Shown: positions 7,188-16,379 of the stretch, piece by piece
Layout: the number at the start of each line of letters is the position of its first letter
How positions within the stretch are numbered: the first letter of the stretch is position 1
Origin: Achromobacter pestifer
GTDB lineage: Bacteria > Pseudomonadota > Gammaproteobacteria > Burkholderiales > Burkholderiaceae_B
Assembly (NCBI RefSeq): GCF_013267355.1
Contig: NZ_CP053985.1
Span: forward strand, 3,596,001 to 3,660,000
Direction of reading: 5' to 3'
DNA length: 64,000 nt
Made by a program: the position numbers and the translations under genes
Notes under the pieces: model-generated
What the model saw: only the letters and a program-made list of their open reading frames with translations
Told to the model about the DNA's origin: nothing
Databases searched by the model: none

Positions 7188-9026
7188 ATGGAAGAACTGC
7201 TGCCTTACTACGAACGCGAACTGGGCTTTCTGCGCGGTTCGTCGCGCGATTTTGCGCAGCGCTATCCGAAGATCGCCGCGCGGCTCGGGCTGTCCGGCGA
7301 AACCTGCGAGGATCCGCACGTCGAGCGGATGATCGAATCGTTCGCGCTGCTGGGCGCGCGCATCAACAAGAAACTGGACGACGACTATCCGGAATTTACG
7401 GAAGCGCTGTTCGAGGTGATGTATCCGCATTACCTGCGCCCGTTTCCGTCGTGCTCGGTGGCGCAGTTCGACATGGGCGGCATGGCCTCGCAGCTGACGG
7501 CGCCGGTACGCATGGCGCGCGGCACGGAACTGAAATCGCATCCCGTGCGCGGCGTGGCGTGCCGCTTCCGCACCGCCTATGAGGTGACCCTGGCGCCAGT
7601 AAGTATCCGCCAGGCAGTGTTCGCCGCGACGGCCAACGCCCCGTCGGCGGCCAGCCTGCCGGCCGGCGTGACGGGCCGGCTGTCGCTGACGCTGGCCTGC
7701 CTGGCCGAAACACAGAATTTTTCCAGCCTGGCGGTGGACCGCCTGCGCGTCTATCTGCACGGCGAACCGTCGTTCGTCGCCGCGCTGCGGGACTGCCTGT
7801 TCCTGCGCACCGCCGCGGCCTATCTTGAAACGCAGCCAGGCCGCTGGAACCGCATGCAGGACGTGCCGCTGGCCGAGGTCGGGCTGTCCGAGGACGAAGC
7901 GCTGATCGACTTCCCGGCCAGCTCGCATCCCGCCTACCGGTTGCTGGCCGAGTACTTCGCGTTCTCCGAGAAGTTCAATTTCGTCGACATCGATCTCGCG
8001 GCGCTCAGGCGTGCGGCGGGTCCGGTGCGTGAAATCACCCTGCATCTCGCATTGAAGGGCGTGCGCGCGGACTCGAATACGGCGCGTCTGTTGGAATCCG
8101 CAACTGCCGACAACTTCCGGCTGGGCTGCACGCCCGTCGTCAACCTGTTCGCGCAACGCGCCGATCCCATCCGCGTCACCCATGCGCAGGCGTCCTATCC
8201 GGTGGTGGCGGACGCGCGCCGCGCCTATGGCTACGAGATCTATTCGATCGACCGCGTGCGCCAGGTGCGGCAGAACGCGCAGGGCGATTCGGTGGTGGAG
8301 TTCCGGCCCTTCTATTCGCTGCATCATGGCGAAACGCCCGAGGGCGCCGGGCACTACTGGACGGCGCGGCGCAATTCCATGGTGGCCGAGCGCAGCCCGG
8401 GCTACGAAATGGAGATGTCCATCGTCGACATCGATTTCGATCCCTCGCTGCCGCAGACCGAGACCCTGAGCCTGGAGCTGACCTGCACCAACCGCGACCT
8501 GCCCGCGCATCTGGCGGTGGGGCAGCCGGGCGGGGATCTGTTCCTGGAGGGCGGCTCCATCGCGCGCGAGATCCGCATGCTGCGCCGGCCGACCCACACG
8601 CATCGCTTCCAGCAGGGGCGGGCGGCGCACTGGCGCCTAATATCGCATCTGGCGTTGAACCACCTGTCGCTGGTGCATAGCGGCCTGCCCGCGCTGAAGG
8701 AGACGCTGCGGCTGTATGACCTGTCGCATTCCGCGGTGGCGGCGCGCCAGATAGAAGGACTGATCGGGTTGGACTACAAGCCTGCCACGCACTGGATGCC
8801 CGGCGAGCCGTTCGCGACCTTCGTGCGCGGCATCGAGATCCGGCTGACGATCAACGAAGACAACTTCGTCGGCACCAGCCTGCATGCCTTCGTGGCGGTG
8901 ATCAACCGCTTCTTCGGACTTTACGTGCATGCCAACAGCTTCGTGCAGCTGGTCGTGCTGTCGCGCCGCGGCGCGGAAGAAATCCTACGGTGCCCCCCAT
9001 GCAACGGCGACGCGATCCTAGCGTAA
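7188..9026 (+). CDS. tssF: TssF, T6SS baseplate protein
   Basis: With the ATG at 7188 the protein has 612 residues and begins MEELLPYYERELGFLRG, the canonical TssF N-terminus. An in-frame ATG at 7143 would add 15 Gly/Pro/Lys-rich residues; AAGAAGGG just before 7188 is the better ribosome-binding site. Internal TssF segments include YPKIAARLGL, FTEALFEVMYPHYLRPFPS and the C-terminal INRFFGLYVHANSFVQLVV. TssF and TssG form the wedge core of the baseplate. It overlaps the start of tssG. Confidence 0.94.
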   Translation: MEELLPYYERELGFLRGSSRDFAQRYPKIAARLGLSGETCEDPHVERMIESFALLGARINKKLDDDYPEFTEALFEVMYPHYLRPFPSCSVAQFDMGGMASQLTAPVRMARGTELKSHPVRGVACRFRTAYEVTLAPVSIRQAVFAATANAPSAASLPAGVTGRLSLTLACLAETQNFSSLAVDRLRVYLHGEPSFVAALRDCLFLRTAAAYLETQPGRWNRMQDVPLAEVGLSEDEALIDFPASSHPAYRLLAEYFAFSEKFNFVDIDLAALRRAAGPVREITLHLALKGVRADSNTARLLESATADNFRLGCTPVVNLFAQRADPIRVTHAQASYPVVADARRAYGYEIYSIDRVRQVRQNAQGDSVVEFRPFYSLHHGETPEGAGHYWTARRNSMVAERSPGYEMEMSIVDIDFDPSLPQTETLSLELTCTNRDLPAHLAVGQPGGDLFLEGGSIAREIRMLRRPTHTHRFQQGRAAHWRLISHLALNHLSLVHSGLPALKETLRLYDLSHSAVAARQIEGLIGLDYKPATHWMPGEPFATFVRGIEIRLTINEDNFVGTSLHAFVAVINRFFGLYVHANSFVQLVVLSRRGAEEILRCPPCNGDAILA

Positions 9027-10081
9027 TCGAATCGCTGCTGGCCGAGCCGCAGCGATTCAAGTTCTTTCAGGCCGTGCGGGTGCTGGAGTCGTGGTTTGCG
9101 CGGCAGGAAGGCAGCCGCGCGCGCAACGCCGTGTCCACGCACCTGCGCTTCCTGAATTCGTCGTCGCTGGGATTTCCGGCCAGCGAGATCGCCGCGCTGA
9201 CGGCCTATGACAAGCAGGGCCAGGCACTGGAAGACGCCGAGGCGCGGCTGGCGGCGCTGGCCGCGGGCAACCTGGGGCGGGTGGAGATCGAACCGGCCTT
9301 CTTCGGCCTGTTGGGCGCGCAGGGCGCCATGCCACTGCACTACACCGAGATCCTGAGCACGCGCGAGAGCTCGCGGCGAGACCGCGGCGCGCGCGCCTTC
9401 TTCGATATTTTCTCCAACCGGGCCGCGGCGCTGTTCTATGCGGCCTGGAAGAAATACCGCATGCCTGTGCGGCATGAGACCGAGCAGGACCATCATTACC
9501 TGCCACTGCTGCTGGCGCTGGGCGGCATCGGCCATCCGGCGCTGCGCGACCGCCTGCAATCGGGCCAGGGCCGGGTGTTCGACGAATCGCTGGCGCACTA
9601 CGCCGCGGCCGCTCGCCAGCGGCCGGTATCGGCGGCCTACCTGCAACGCGTGCTGGCCGACTATTTCCAGGTGGCGCTGCGGGTGGAACAGTTCGTCGGC
9701 CGCTGGTATCACGTGCCGCCGCAGAACCGTACTCGGCTGGGCATGCCCGGCGCGGTGCTGGGCGTGTCGGCCATGGCCGGCGACCGCATCTGGCAACGCG
9801 ACATGCGCATCCGTTTGTGGATCGGTCCGCTGTCCAAGGATGCGTTCACCGACTTCCTGCCCGGTGGCGCGCGCGCGCAGGCGCTGGAGAAGCTCTTGAC
9901 CATGTTCGGCGGCATGAGCTTCGAATACGAGGTGCGGCTGGTGATGGCCAAGAAGGACGTCGGCGGCAGCGTGCTGGGTGAAGACGGCGGCGCGCGCCTG
10001 GGCTGGAATTCCTTTCTTTGCACGGAACCAGTGGCATCGGACCGCGATGACGCCAGCTACGAATTGCACACCATTCATTGA
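8990..10081 (+). CDS. tssG: TssG, T6SS baseplate protein
   Basis: TssG family protein of about 360 residues, with LLAEPQRFKFFQAVRVLESW near the N-terminus, FGLLGAQGAMPLHYTEIL, and FFDIFSNRAAALFYAAWKKYR. The GTG at 8990 fits best with GGAAGA at 8975-8980; an ATG at 8999 would remove only three residues. The gene overlaps the end of tssF by 37 bases, so translation is probably coupled. TssG bridges TssF and TssK in the baseplate. Confidence 0.93.
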   Translation: MPPMQRRRDPSVIESLLAEPQRFKFFQAVRVLESWFARQEGSRARNAVSTHLRFLNSSSLGFPASEIAALTAYDKQGQALEDAEARLAALAAGNLGRVEIEPAFFGLLGAQGAMPLHYTEILSTRESSRRDRGARAFFDIFSNRAAALFYAAWKKYRMPVRHETEQDHHYLPLLLALGGIGHPALRDRLQSGQGRVFDESLAHYAAAARQRPVSAAYLQRVLADYFQVALRVEQFVGRWYHVPPQNRTRLGMPGAVLGVSAMAGDRIWQRDMRIRLWIGPLSKDAFTDFLPGGARAQALEKLLTMFGGMSFEYEVRLVMAKKDVGGSVLGEDGGARLGWNSFLCTEPVASDRDDASYELHTIH

Positions 10082-10099
10082 GACTAGACGACCTAGAAC

Positions 10100-12799
10100 A
10101 TGGCCACACCCTTGAAGACCCTGATTGGAAAGCTCAACCAGACCTGCCGCCAGGCGGCCGAGCGCGCCGCCAGCCTGTGCATGGCCCAGGGGCACTATGA
10201 GGTGGACCTGGAGCATCTGTTCCTGGCCTTGCTGGAAAAGCCGGCCAGTGATTTCAGCATGGTGGCGCGGCGCAGCGGCATCGAGGCGTCAGTGCTGGAA
10301 GCGGACCTGAATGCCGAGATACGCGGCTTCAAGAACGGCAACACGCGTACGCCGGTGTTCTCGCCACATCTGCCGCGGCTGTTCGAACACGCCTGGCTGA
10401 TCGCCTCGCTGGACACGCAGACCACCCGCATCCGTTCGGGCCATCTGCTGCTGGCCTTGCTGACCGAGCCCGACCTGGCCCAGCTGGCGCGGCGCGGATC
10501 GCGCCTGTTCGAATCGTTCCGGCTGGACGAGCTGAAGCATGATTTCACCGCGTTGACGGCCGGTTCCGAAGAGGCGGGCCAGTCGGTGGCGCTGGGCGAC
10601 AGTCCGGCGGGCGACGCCGGGCAGGATGGCGCGGCCCCGGCTGCCGGCCTGTCCAAGACGCCTGCGCTGGACCAGTACACCGCCAACCTGACCGAACGGG
10701 CGCGCGAGGGCAAGATCGATCCGGTGATCGGCCGCGATGCCGAGATCCGCCAGATGATCGACATCCTGACGCGCCGCCGCCAGAACAATCCCATCCTGAC
10801 CGGCGAGGCCGGCGTGGGCAAGACCGCGGTGGTCGAGGGGCTGGCCCTGCGCATCGTGGCGGGCGACGTGCCGCCGGCGCTGGCGGGCGTGGCGCTGCGC
10901 ACGCTGGATATGGGCTTGCTGCAGGCCGGCGCCAGCGTCAAGGGTGAGTTCGAGAACCGCCTGAAGAACGTGATCGACGAGGTCAAGCAGAGCTCCACGC
11001 CCATCATCCTGTTCATCGACGAAGCCCACACCATGATAGGCGCGGGTGGGCAGGCCGGGCAGAACGATGCGGCCAACCTGCTCAAGCCGGCGCTGGCGCG
11101 CGGCGAGCTGCGCACCATCGCCGCCACCACCTGGAGCGAATACAAGAAGTACTTTGAAAAGGATGCCGCGCTGGCGCGCCGCTTCCAGGTCGTGAAGGTG
11201 GAAGAGCCCAGCGAGGAGCTGGCCGCGAGCATGCTGCGCGGCATGGCGCCGCTGATGGAACAGCACTTCGGCGTGCGCGTGCTGGACGAGGCCATCGTGG
11301 CCGCGGCGCGCCTGTCGCACCGCTACATCAGCGGTCGCCAGTTGCCGGACAAGGCCGTCAGCGTGCTGGACACGGCTTGCGCGCGCGTGGCCCTGGGCCG
11401 CAGCGCCACGCCGGCGCTGATCGACGACGCGCGCCATCGCCTGGCGCGCCTGGAGACCGAGCGCGCCGCCCTGCGCCGCGAGGCCGCGGCCGGCGCGGCG
11501 CAATCCGCGCGCCTGCGCGAGCTGGACCAGGAAATGGACGCCACGCGCGCCGCATTGACGGATGCGGAAGCGCGGCTGGCGCGGGAAAGCGAACTGGTCA
11601 GGCAGATCCACGCGCTGCGCGAGGAACTGGAGGCGGCGGGTGCGGAAGCCACGCCGGAGCCCGCTGCCAAGCGCCGCTCGGGCAAGGCGGCCGAATCCGC
11701 CGCCACGCCCGGGCAGGCTCAACTGGCCGAATTGCAGCAGCAGCTGCGCGCCTTGCAGGGCGAGGCGCCGCTGGTGCCGGCCTTCGTGGACGCGCAGGTC
11801 ATCGCCGAGATCGTGTCTGCCTGGACCGGCATTCCGCTGGGCCGCATGGTCAACGACGAAATCCGCACGGTGCTGGAGCTACAGCCCCTGCTGGCCGAAC
11901 GCGTCATCGGCCAGGACCATGCCTTGCATGCCATCGCGCAGCGCGTGCGCACCGCGCGCGCCGGCCTTGAGGACCCCAACAAGCCCAAGGGCGTGTTCCT
12001 CTTCATCGGCCCCTCGGGCGTGGGCAAGACCGAAACCGCGCTAGCCGTGGCCGACGTGCTGTATGGCGGCGAACGCAAGCTGGTCACCATCAACATGAGC
12101 GAGTACCAGGAAGCCCACAGCGTATCGGGCCTGAAGGGCTCGCCGCCGGGCTACGTGGGCTACGGCGAGGGCGGCGTGCTGACCGAGGCGGTGCGCCGCC
12201 AACCCTACAGCGTGGTGCTGCTGGACGAGATCGAAAAGGCCCATCCGGACGTGCTGGAGCTGTTCTTCCAGGTGTTCGACAAGGGCGTGATGGACGACGC
12301 CGAAGGCCGCGAGATCGATTTCCGCAACACGCTCATCATCCTGACCTCCAACGTCGGATCCTCGGCCATCATGCAGGCCTGCCTGAACAAGAGCGCCGAG
12401 GAACGGCCCGATCCCGAGGCCTTGCAGGAACTGTTGGCGCCGCAGCTGTACAAGGCCTTCAAGCCCGCCTTCCTGGGCCGCATGAAGACCATCGCCTACT
12501 ACCCGGTGGACGACGACGCGCTGGCCCGCATCATCGGGCTGAAGCTCGGGCGAATCGCCCAGCGGGTCCAGGCCAACCATCGCGCCGTGTTCGAGTGGGA
12601 CGAGGCGCTGGTGGAGGCCGTGCTGGCGCGCTGCACCGAGGTGGATACCGGCGCGCGCAACGTCGACCACATCCTGAACGGCACGCTGTTGCCGCAGATC
12701 GCGGAACAGGTGCTGGGCCGCATGGCGCAGGGCGAGGCCATCGCCCGCATACGCGTGACCGCCGGCAAGAACGGCGAATTCCGCTACCGCCTTGCCTGA
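10100..12799 (+). CDS. clpV: ClpV (TssH), T6SS sheath-recycling AAA+ ATPase
   Basis: The 899-residue protein has a Clp N-domain (residues about 10-160), a first AAA+ domain with Walker A GEAGVGKT near 235-242 and Walker B ILFIDEAHT, a coiled middle domain (about 440-560), and a second AAA+ domain with Walker A GPSGVGKT near 637-644 and VVLLDEIEKAHPDVL. ClpV hexamers bind TssC in contracted sheaths and disassemble them. Length and N-domain distinguish it from ClpB. It is 18 bases after tssG. Confidence 0.97.
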   Translation: MATPLKTLIGKLNQTCRQAAERAASLCMAQGHYEVDLEHLFLALLEKPASDFSMVARRSGIEASVLEADLNAEIRGFKNGNTRTPVFSPHLPRLFEHAWLIASLDTQTTRIRSGHLLLALLTEPDLAQLARRGSRLFESFRLDELKHDFTALTAGSEEAGQSVALGDSPAGDAGQDGAAPAAGLSKTPALDQYTANLTERAREGKIDPVIGRDAEIRQMIDILTRRRQNNPILTGEAGVGKTAVVEGLALRIVAGDVPPALAGVALRTLDMGLLQAGASVKGEFENRLKNVIDEVKQSSTPIILFIDEAHTMIGAGGQAGQNDAANLLKPALARGELRTIAATTWSEYKKYFEKDAALARRFQVVKVEEPSEELAASMLRGMAPLMEQHFGVRVLDEAIVAAARLSHRYISGRQLPDKAVSVLDTACARVALGRSATPALIDDARHRLARLETERAALRREAAAGAAQSARLRELDQEMDATRAALTDAEARLARESELVRQIHALREELEAAGAEATPEPAAKRRSGKAAESAATPGQAQLAELQQQLRALQGEAPLVPAFVDAQVIAEIVSAWTGIPLGRMVNDEIRTVLELQPLLAERVIGQDHALHAIAQRVRTARAGLEDPNKPKGVFLFIGPSGVGKTETALAVADVLYGGERKLVTINMSEYQEAHSVSGLKGSPPGYVGYGEGGVLTEAVRRQPYSVVLLDEIEKAHPDVLELFFQVFDKGVMDDAEGREIDFRNTLIILTSNVGSSAIMQACLNKSAEERPDPEALQELLAPQLYKAFKPAFLGRMKTIAYYPVDDDALARIIGLKLGRIAQRVQANHRAVFEWDEALVEAVLARCTEVDTGARNVDHILNGTLLPQIAEQVLGRMAQGEAIARIRVTAGKNGEFRYRLA

Positions 12800-12813
12800 C
12801 GCCGGAGCCTGAC

Positions 12814-15516
12814 ATGCCCATGGATAATGCCGGCCTTTCCCGACTGTCGATCGCGTCGGTCGACCAGGCCAACCGCCTGCTGGACCTGCGCACGCCGCTG
12901 GGCGCGAACCGGCTCGTCGCGGAAATGCTATCCGCCACGGAAACCTTGTCGGACGGCGCGTTTCGGCTGGAATTGACCGCCCTGTCCGACGATGCAGGCA
13001 TTCCCTTGTCCGAACTGCTGGGCAAGCCGGCGACCCTGCGCCTGCAGACCGCGCTGGGCCGCGAACAGCCCCGGGTCTGGAACGGCTACATCACGACAGC
13101 GGAGTTTCTGGGCGCCAACGGCGGCCTGGCGCGCTACCGACTGACGCTGGAACCCTGGCTCGCGTTTCTGCGCGCGCGCCGCGACAGCTTTGCCTATCAG
13201 GACAAGACCGTCTTCGACATCGTCGACAGCATCTTCGGCGACTATAAGGATCAGGGGGGGCTCGCGCCGCAATGGCGCTGGGTGGTGAAGGACCGCGCCG
13301 CGTACGCCAAGCGCAGCCTGACCGTGCAGTACCGCGAAACCGACCATGCCTTCGTCGAGCGCCTGTTGGCGGAAGAGGGCTTGTTCTACTGGGTGGAGCA
13401 CGAGGCGGGTGAAGGCCAAGGCAGCCACACCTTGATCATCGCCGACCATAACGGCGCCTTCCAGCCCGGCCCGCAGGCCAGCGTGCGCTTTGCCCGCGCC
13501 GACGTCACGGAGACCGAGGACAGCATCCAGCAATGGAGCCGGCGCGCGCGCTGGCAGACCAATGCGGTGCGCATGGCCAGTTGGGATTACCGCAGCGCCC
13601 AGGCCAGGCCGGTGGCGGCGCAGGTCGAAGGCGGCGGCGCGAAGGGTGCGATGGATCTGGTCGTCAACGACTATCCCGGCCAGTACGCCTACGAGGACAG
13701 CGCGCAGGGCGAGCGCCTGGCGCACATCGCGCTGGCCGCGCTGCGCGTGGGCCAGGAGAGCTGCGAGGGCGCGGGCACCGTGCGTACGCTGGCGCCGGGC
13801 CAGCGTTTCGAGCTGACCGGGCACTATCAGCAGGGCGGGACCGACTATGTGGCGATCGCCGTGCGGCACGAGGCCCGCAACAACTTCGACGAGGACCTGG
13901 GCCGCGCCGTGAGGGAGGCGCTGGGCGAGAGCGGTCCGCAAGCCGCCGAGGCCGAGTTCTACCGCAACACCTTTACCTGCATAGGCATCGGCACGGAATT
14001 CCGCAAGGCCACGCGCGACGGGCACGGCGAACGCCTGCATCCTCGACCTACCGTGATCGGCGCGCAAACCGCGCTGGTGGTGGGCGCGGAGGCGCCGGTG
14101 CATACCGACCGCGACCATCGCGTCAAGGTGCAGTTCCATTGGCAGCGCGGCAAGGCTTCCAGCAGCCGCCTGGAACATCCCTCGGGCGACGAGAACGCGC
14201 CCGCCAAGGACGAACTGGGCACGTGGGTGCGGGTGGCGGAATCCGTGGCGGGCGGGGACTGGGGCGGCAACTTCGTGCCGCGCGTCGGCCAGGAAGTGCT
14301 GGTCGAGTTTCTGCACGGCGACATCGATCGGCCCGTGGTGGTTGGCGCGCTCTACAACGGCGCAGGCGCCGAGGATGCTTCGCACAATCAGGTGCAGGGC
14401 GGCGCGGCCAATGCCACTGGCAACGCGCCCGCCTGGTTCGCGGGCGGCGCCGACGGCCATGCGCACAACGTGGTGATGTCCGGCTTCAAGACGCAGGCGC
14501 TCGCCAGCAGCGGGCAGGGCACGGGTGGCTACAACCAACTGGTGCACGACGACACGCCGGGGCAATCCCGCCTGACGGCTTCGACCACGCAGGCCGAGAG
14601 CCGCCTGAACCTGGGTCACATCAAGCAGCAGCGCGACAACGAAAGACTGCAGGACCTGGGCCACGGCGCGGAACTGTCGACCCGCGAGGCGGTGGCGCTG
14701 CGCGGCGGCGCCGGGCTGCTGATCAGCGCGGACCTGCGCAAGAACGCCAAGGGTGCGCTGCTGGATAGCGAGGAAGCGGGCTTGCAGATCGAGAACGCGA
14801 TGCGCACGGCCGAGGAGCTGTCGCAGGCGGCAACGCGCCAGAAGGCGGTGCTGGAAGACGATCCGGAAACACTGCCGGCGCAGGATGCGTTGAAGCACGT
14901 CCTGGAGGTGATCGACGCGAAGCAGGACGCGCCCGAGGGCGAGCCCGTCGCCGCCTATAGCGAGCCGCAGTTGCAGGTGAGCGCGCCCAGCGGCATCGGC
15001 CAGTACACCCCGGCGGACGCGTTTCTAGCGGCCGGGGCGACGTTGGCGCAGGTGGCGCCGGACGTGAACTGGGCCAGCAGCGCCAACCTGGCGATGGGCG
15101 TGGCTGGCGGCGCGGTGCTGTTCACGCTCGGCCGCAAGGCGTCCGGCGGCAGCCCGGTGCAGGGCCAGGGGCTGCTGCTGCATGCGGCGGGCGGCAAGCT
15201 GCGCCTGCACAGCCAGGATGCCAAGATGACCTTGTCGGCGGAAAAGGCGGTGACCTTCGCCTCGGCGCAGGCCGGCGTGACCGTGCAGGCGGCCAAGCGC
15301 GTGCTGGCGACGGCCGGCGGCGCCTATGTGCGGGTCGAAGGCGGCGGAATTCAGCTGCATGCGCCGGGGAAGGTCGAGTTGAAGGCAGGCGTGCATAACT
15401 GGGTCGGCCCGGAAAGCAGCCAGGCGAATCTGGCCTTCAACGAAGCCAGTCCCTTGTGCGAAGCGCGCGTGCGCGGCGCGGCCCAGCGTGGCGGCGCCGT
15501 GGTGCCGCTGGGCTGA
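12814..15516 (+). CDS. vgrG: VgrG/TssI spike protein with DUF2345 C-terminal region
   Basis: The protein has 900 residues from the ATG at 12814, 14 bases after clpV. It contains the gp27-like N-terminal half (FVERLLAEEGLFYWVEHE; SRRARWQTNAVRMASWDYRSA), the gp5-like OB region (DRDHRVKVQFHWQRG; GNFVPRVGQEVLVEFLHGD; DRPVVVGALYN), and a DUF2345-type C-terminal beta-structure (residues about 730-880, including KLRLHSQDAKMTLSAEKAVT). No extra catalytic domain is obvious after that. It stands directly upstream of the adaptor and effector genes, so it is the likely carrier of that effector. Confidence 0.95.
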   Translation: MPMDNAGLSRLSIASVDQANRLLDLRTPLGANRLVAEMLSATETLSDGAFRLELTALSDDAGIPLSELLGKPATLRLQTALGREQPRVWNGYITTAEFLGANGGLARYRLTLEPWLAFLRARRDSFAYQDKTVFDIVDSIFGDYKDQGGLAPQWRWVVKDRAAYAKRSLTVQYRETDHAFVERLLAEEGLFYWVEHEAGEGQGSHTLIIADHNGAFQPGPQASVRFARADVTETEDSIQQWSRRARWQTNAVRMASWDYRSAQARPVAAQVEGGGAKGAMDLVVNDYPGQYAYEDSAQGERLAHIALAALRVGQESCEGAGTVRTLAPGQRFELTGHYQQGGTDYVAIAVRHEARNNFDEDLGRAVREALGESGPQAAEAEFYRNTFTCIGIGTEFRKATRDGHGERLHPRPTVIGAQTALVVGAEAPVHTDRDHRVKVQFHWQRGKASSSRLEHPSGDENAPAKDELGTWVRVAESVAGGDWGGNFVPRVGQEVLVEFLHGDIDRPVVVGALYNGAGAEDASHNQVQGGAANATGNAPAWFAGGADGHAHNVVMSGFKTQALASSGQGTGGYNQLVHDDTPGQSRLTASTTQAESRLNLGHIKQQRDNERLQDLGHGAELSTREAVALRGGAGLLISADLRKNAKGALLDSEEAGLQIENAMRTAEELSQAATRQKAVLEDDPETLPAQDALKHVLEVIDAKQDAPEGEPVAAYSEPQLQVSAPSGIGQYTPADAFLAAGATLAQVAPDVNWASSANLAMGVAGGAVLFTLGRKASGGSPVQGQGLLLHAAGGKLRLHSQDAKMTLSAEKAVTFASAQAGVTVQAAKRVLATAGGAYVRVEGGGIQLHAPGKVELKAGVHNWVGPESSQANLAFNEASPLCEARVRGAAQRGGAVVPLG

Positions 15517-15533
15517 GACGGGAGGAAAGCGGC

Positions 15534-16379
15534 ATGCTCGATTACCAGGCTTTCAGCGCCTATGCCTTTGGCCTCATCCAGGACGAGCGGACGGCCGGCG
15601 TGCCGGCCTGCATCCAGGCCGACGCCCTGGTGCCGCCGGCACTGCGGAAAATGCCGGGGCTCATGCCCCGGTTGGTGGATCTGTCTGTCATGCCAACGGC
15701 GGACAAGGCGCAGGCGCTGGCCAGCCTGAACCAGGCCTTGCTCGATGGCGAGGATCTCTGGCTGGGGCTGCTGCTCCAGTCCGATCAGCCTGCCGATGCC
15801 GTGGCCGCGCATCTGCGGTCGCGCATGATCGTCGACATCGCCGGCCAGGGGCCGTGCTTCTTCCGTTTTTTCGACCCGCGCGTGCTGGTCCAGCTGCCGT
15901 GGATGCTGGACCCGGCGCAGCTGGCCTGGCTTTGCGGGCCGGTGCAGCGTTTCGTGTTCCACCTGGATGGCGAATGGCGCGCCGTGGCGCGTCCCGACGC
16001 CGAGGCGGTGGTGCGCCCGCGGCTGAGCGCGGAGCAATCCTTCGCGCTGACTCAGGTGCAGGCTTTGAATGAAGTGCTGACCGGCCTTGAGACGTTGGAG
16101 CCCCAGGGGCGCGTCGCCCTGGGCCAAGCCGTGATGGGGCATTTCCGCACCGCCCGCGACCTGGGCCTGGACTCGGCGGAGGAACGCAAGGCGTTCGCGC
16201 GCCACGCCCTGGAGATACACCCCGCCTTCCATCGGCATGAGCGAGTCCGCGCCTGCCTGGCGGCAATGCGGCCCGAAGATGATTACCCCTACCTTGCTGC
16301 GGTCCAGGACCTGTCGGATGAGGACTGGTCCAGCGTGCGCGCGGATATGGAACGAACTGGAGAGCCCGATGGCCGATGA
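15534..16379 (+). CDS. DUF4123 effector adaptor/chaperone
   Basis: The 281-residue protein starts at the ATG at 15534 behind a strong GGAGGA site. It has DUF4123 features: ADKAQALASLNQALLD, then LWLGLLLQSDQPADAVAAHL, FFRFFDPRVLVQLPWMLDP and CGPVQRFVFHLDGEW. Members of this family (TEC/Tap/VasW-type) load a cognate effector onto VgrG. Its place between vgrG and the large effector gene, with an 11-base overlap into the effector, matches that role. Confidence 0.9.
   Translation: MLDYQAFSAYAFGLIQDERTAGVPACIQADALVPPALRKMPGLMPRLVDLSVMPTADKAQALASLNQALLDGEDLWLGLLLQSDQPADAVAAHLRSRMIVDIAGQGPCFFRFFDPRVLVQLPWMLDPAQLAWLCGPVQRFVFHLDGEWRAVARPDAEAVVRPRLSAEQSFALTQVQALNEVLTGLETLEPQGRVALGQAVMGHFRTARDLGLDSAEERKAFARHALEIHPAFHRHERVRACLAAMRPEDDYPYLAAVQDLSDEDWSSVRADMERTGEPDGR

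Noticed and set aside
6300..8630. 776-codon open frame antisense to hcp, tssE and tssF
   Set aside because: Spans three real genes and their gaps; composition is that of a GC-rich shadow.
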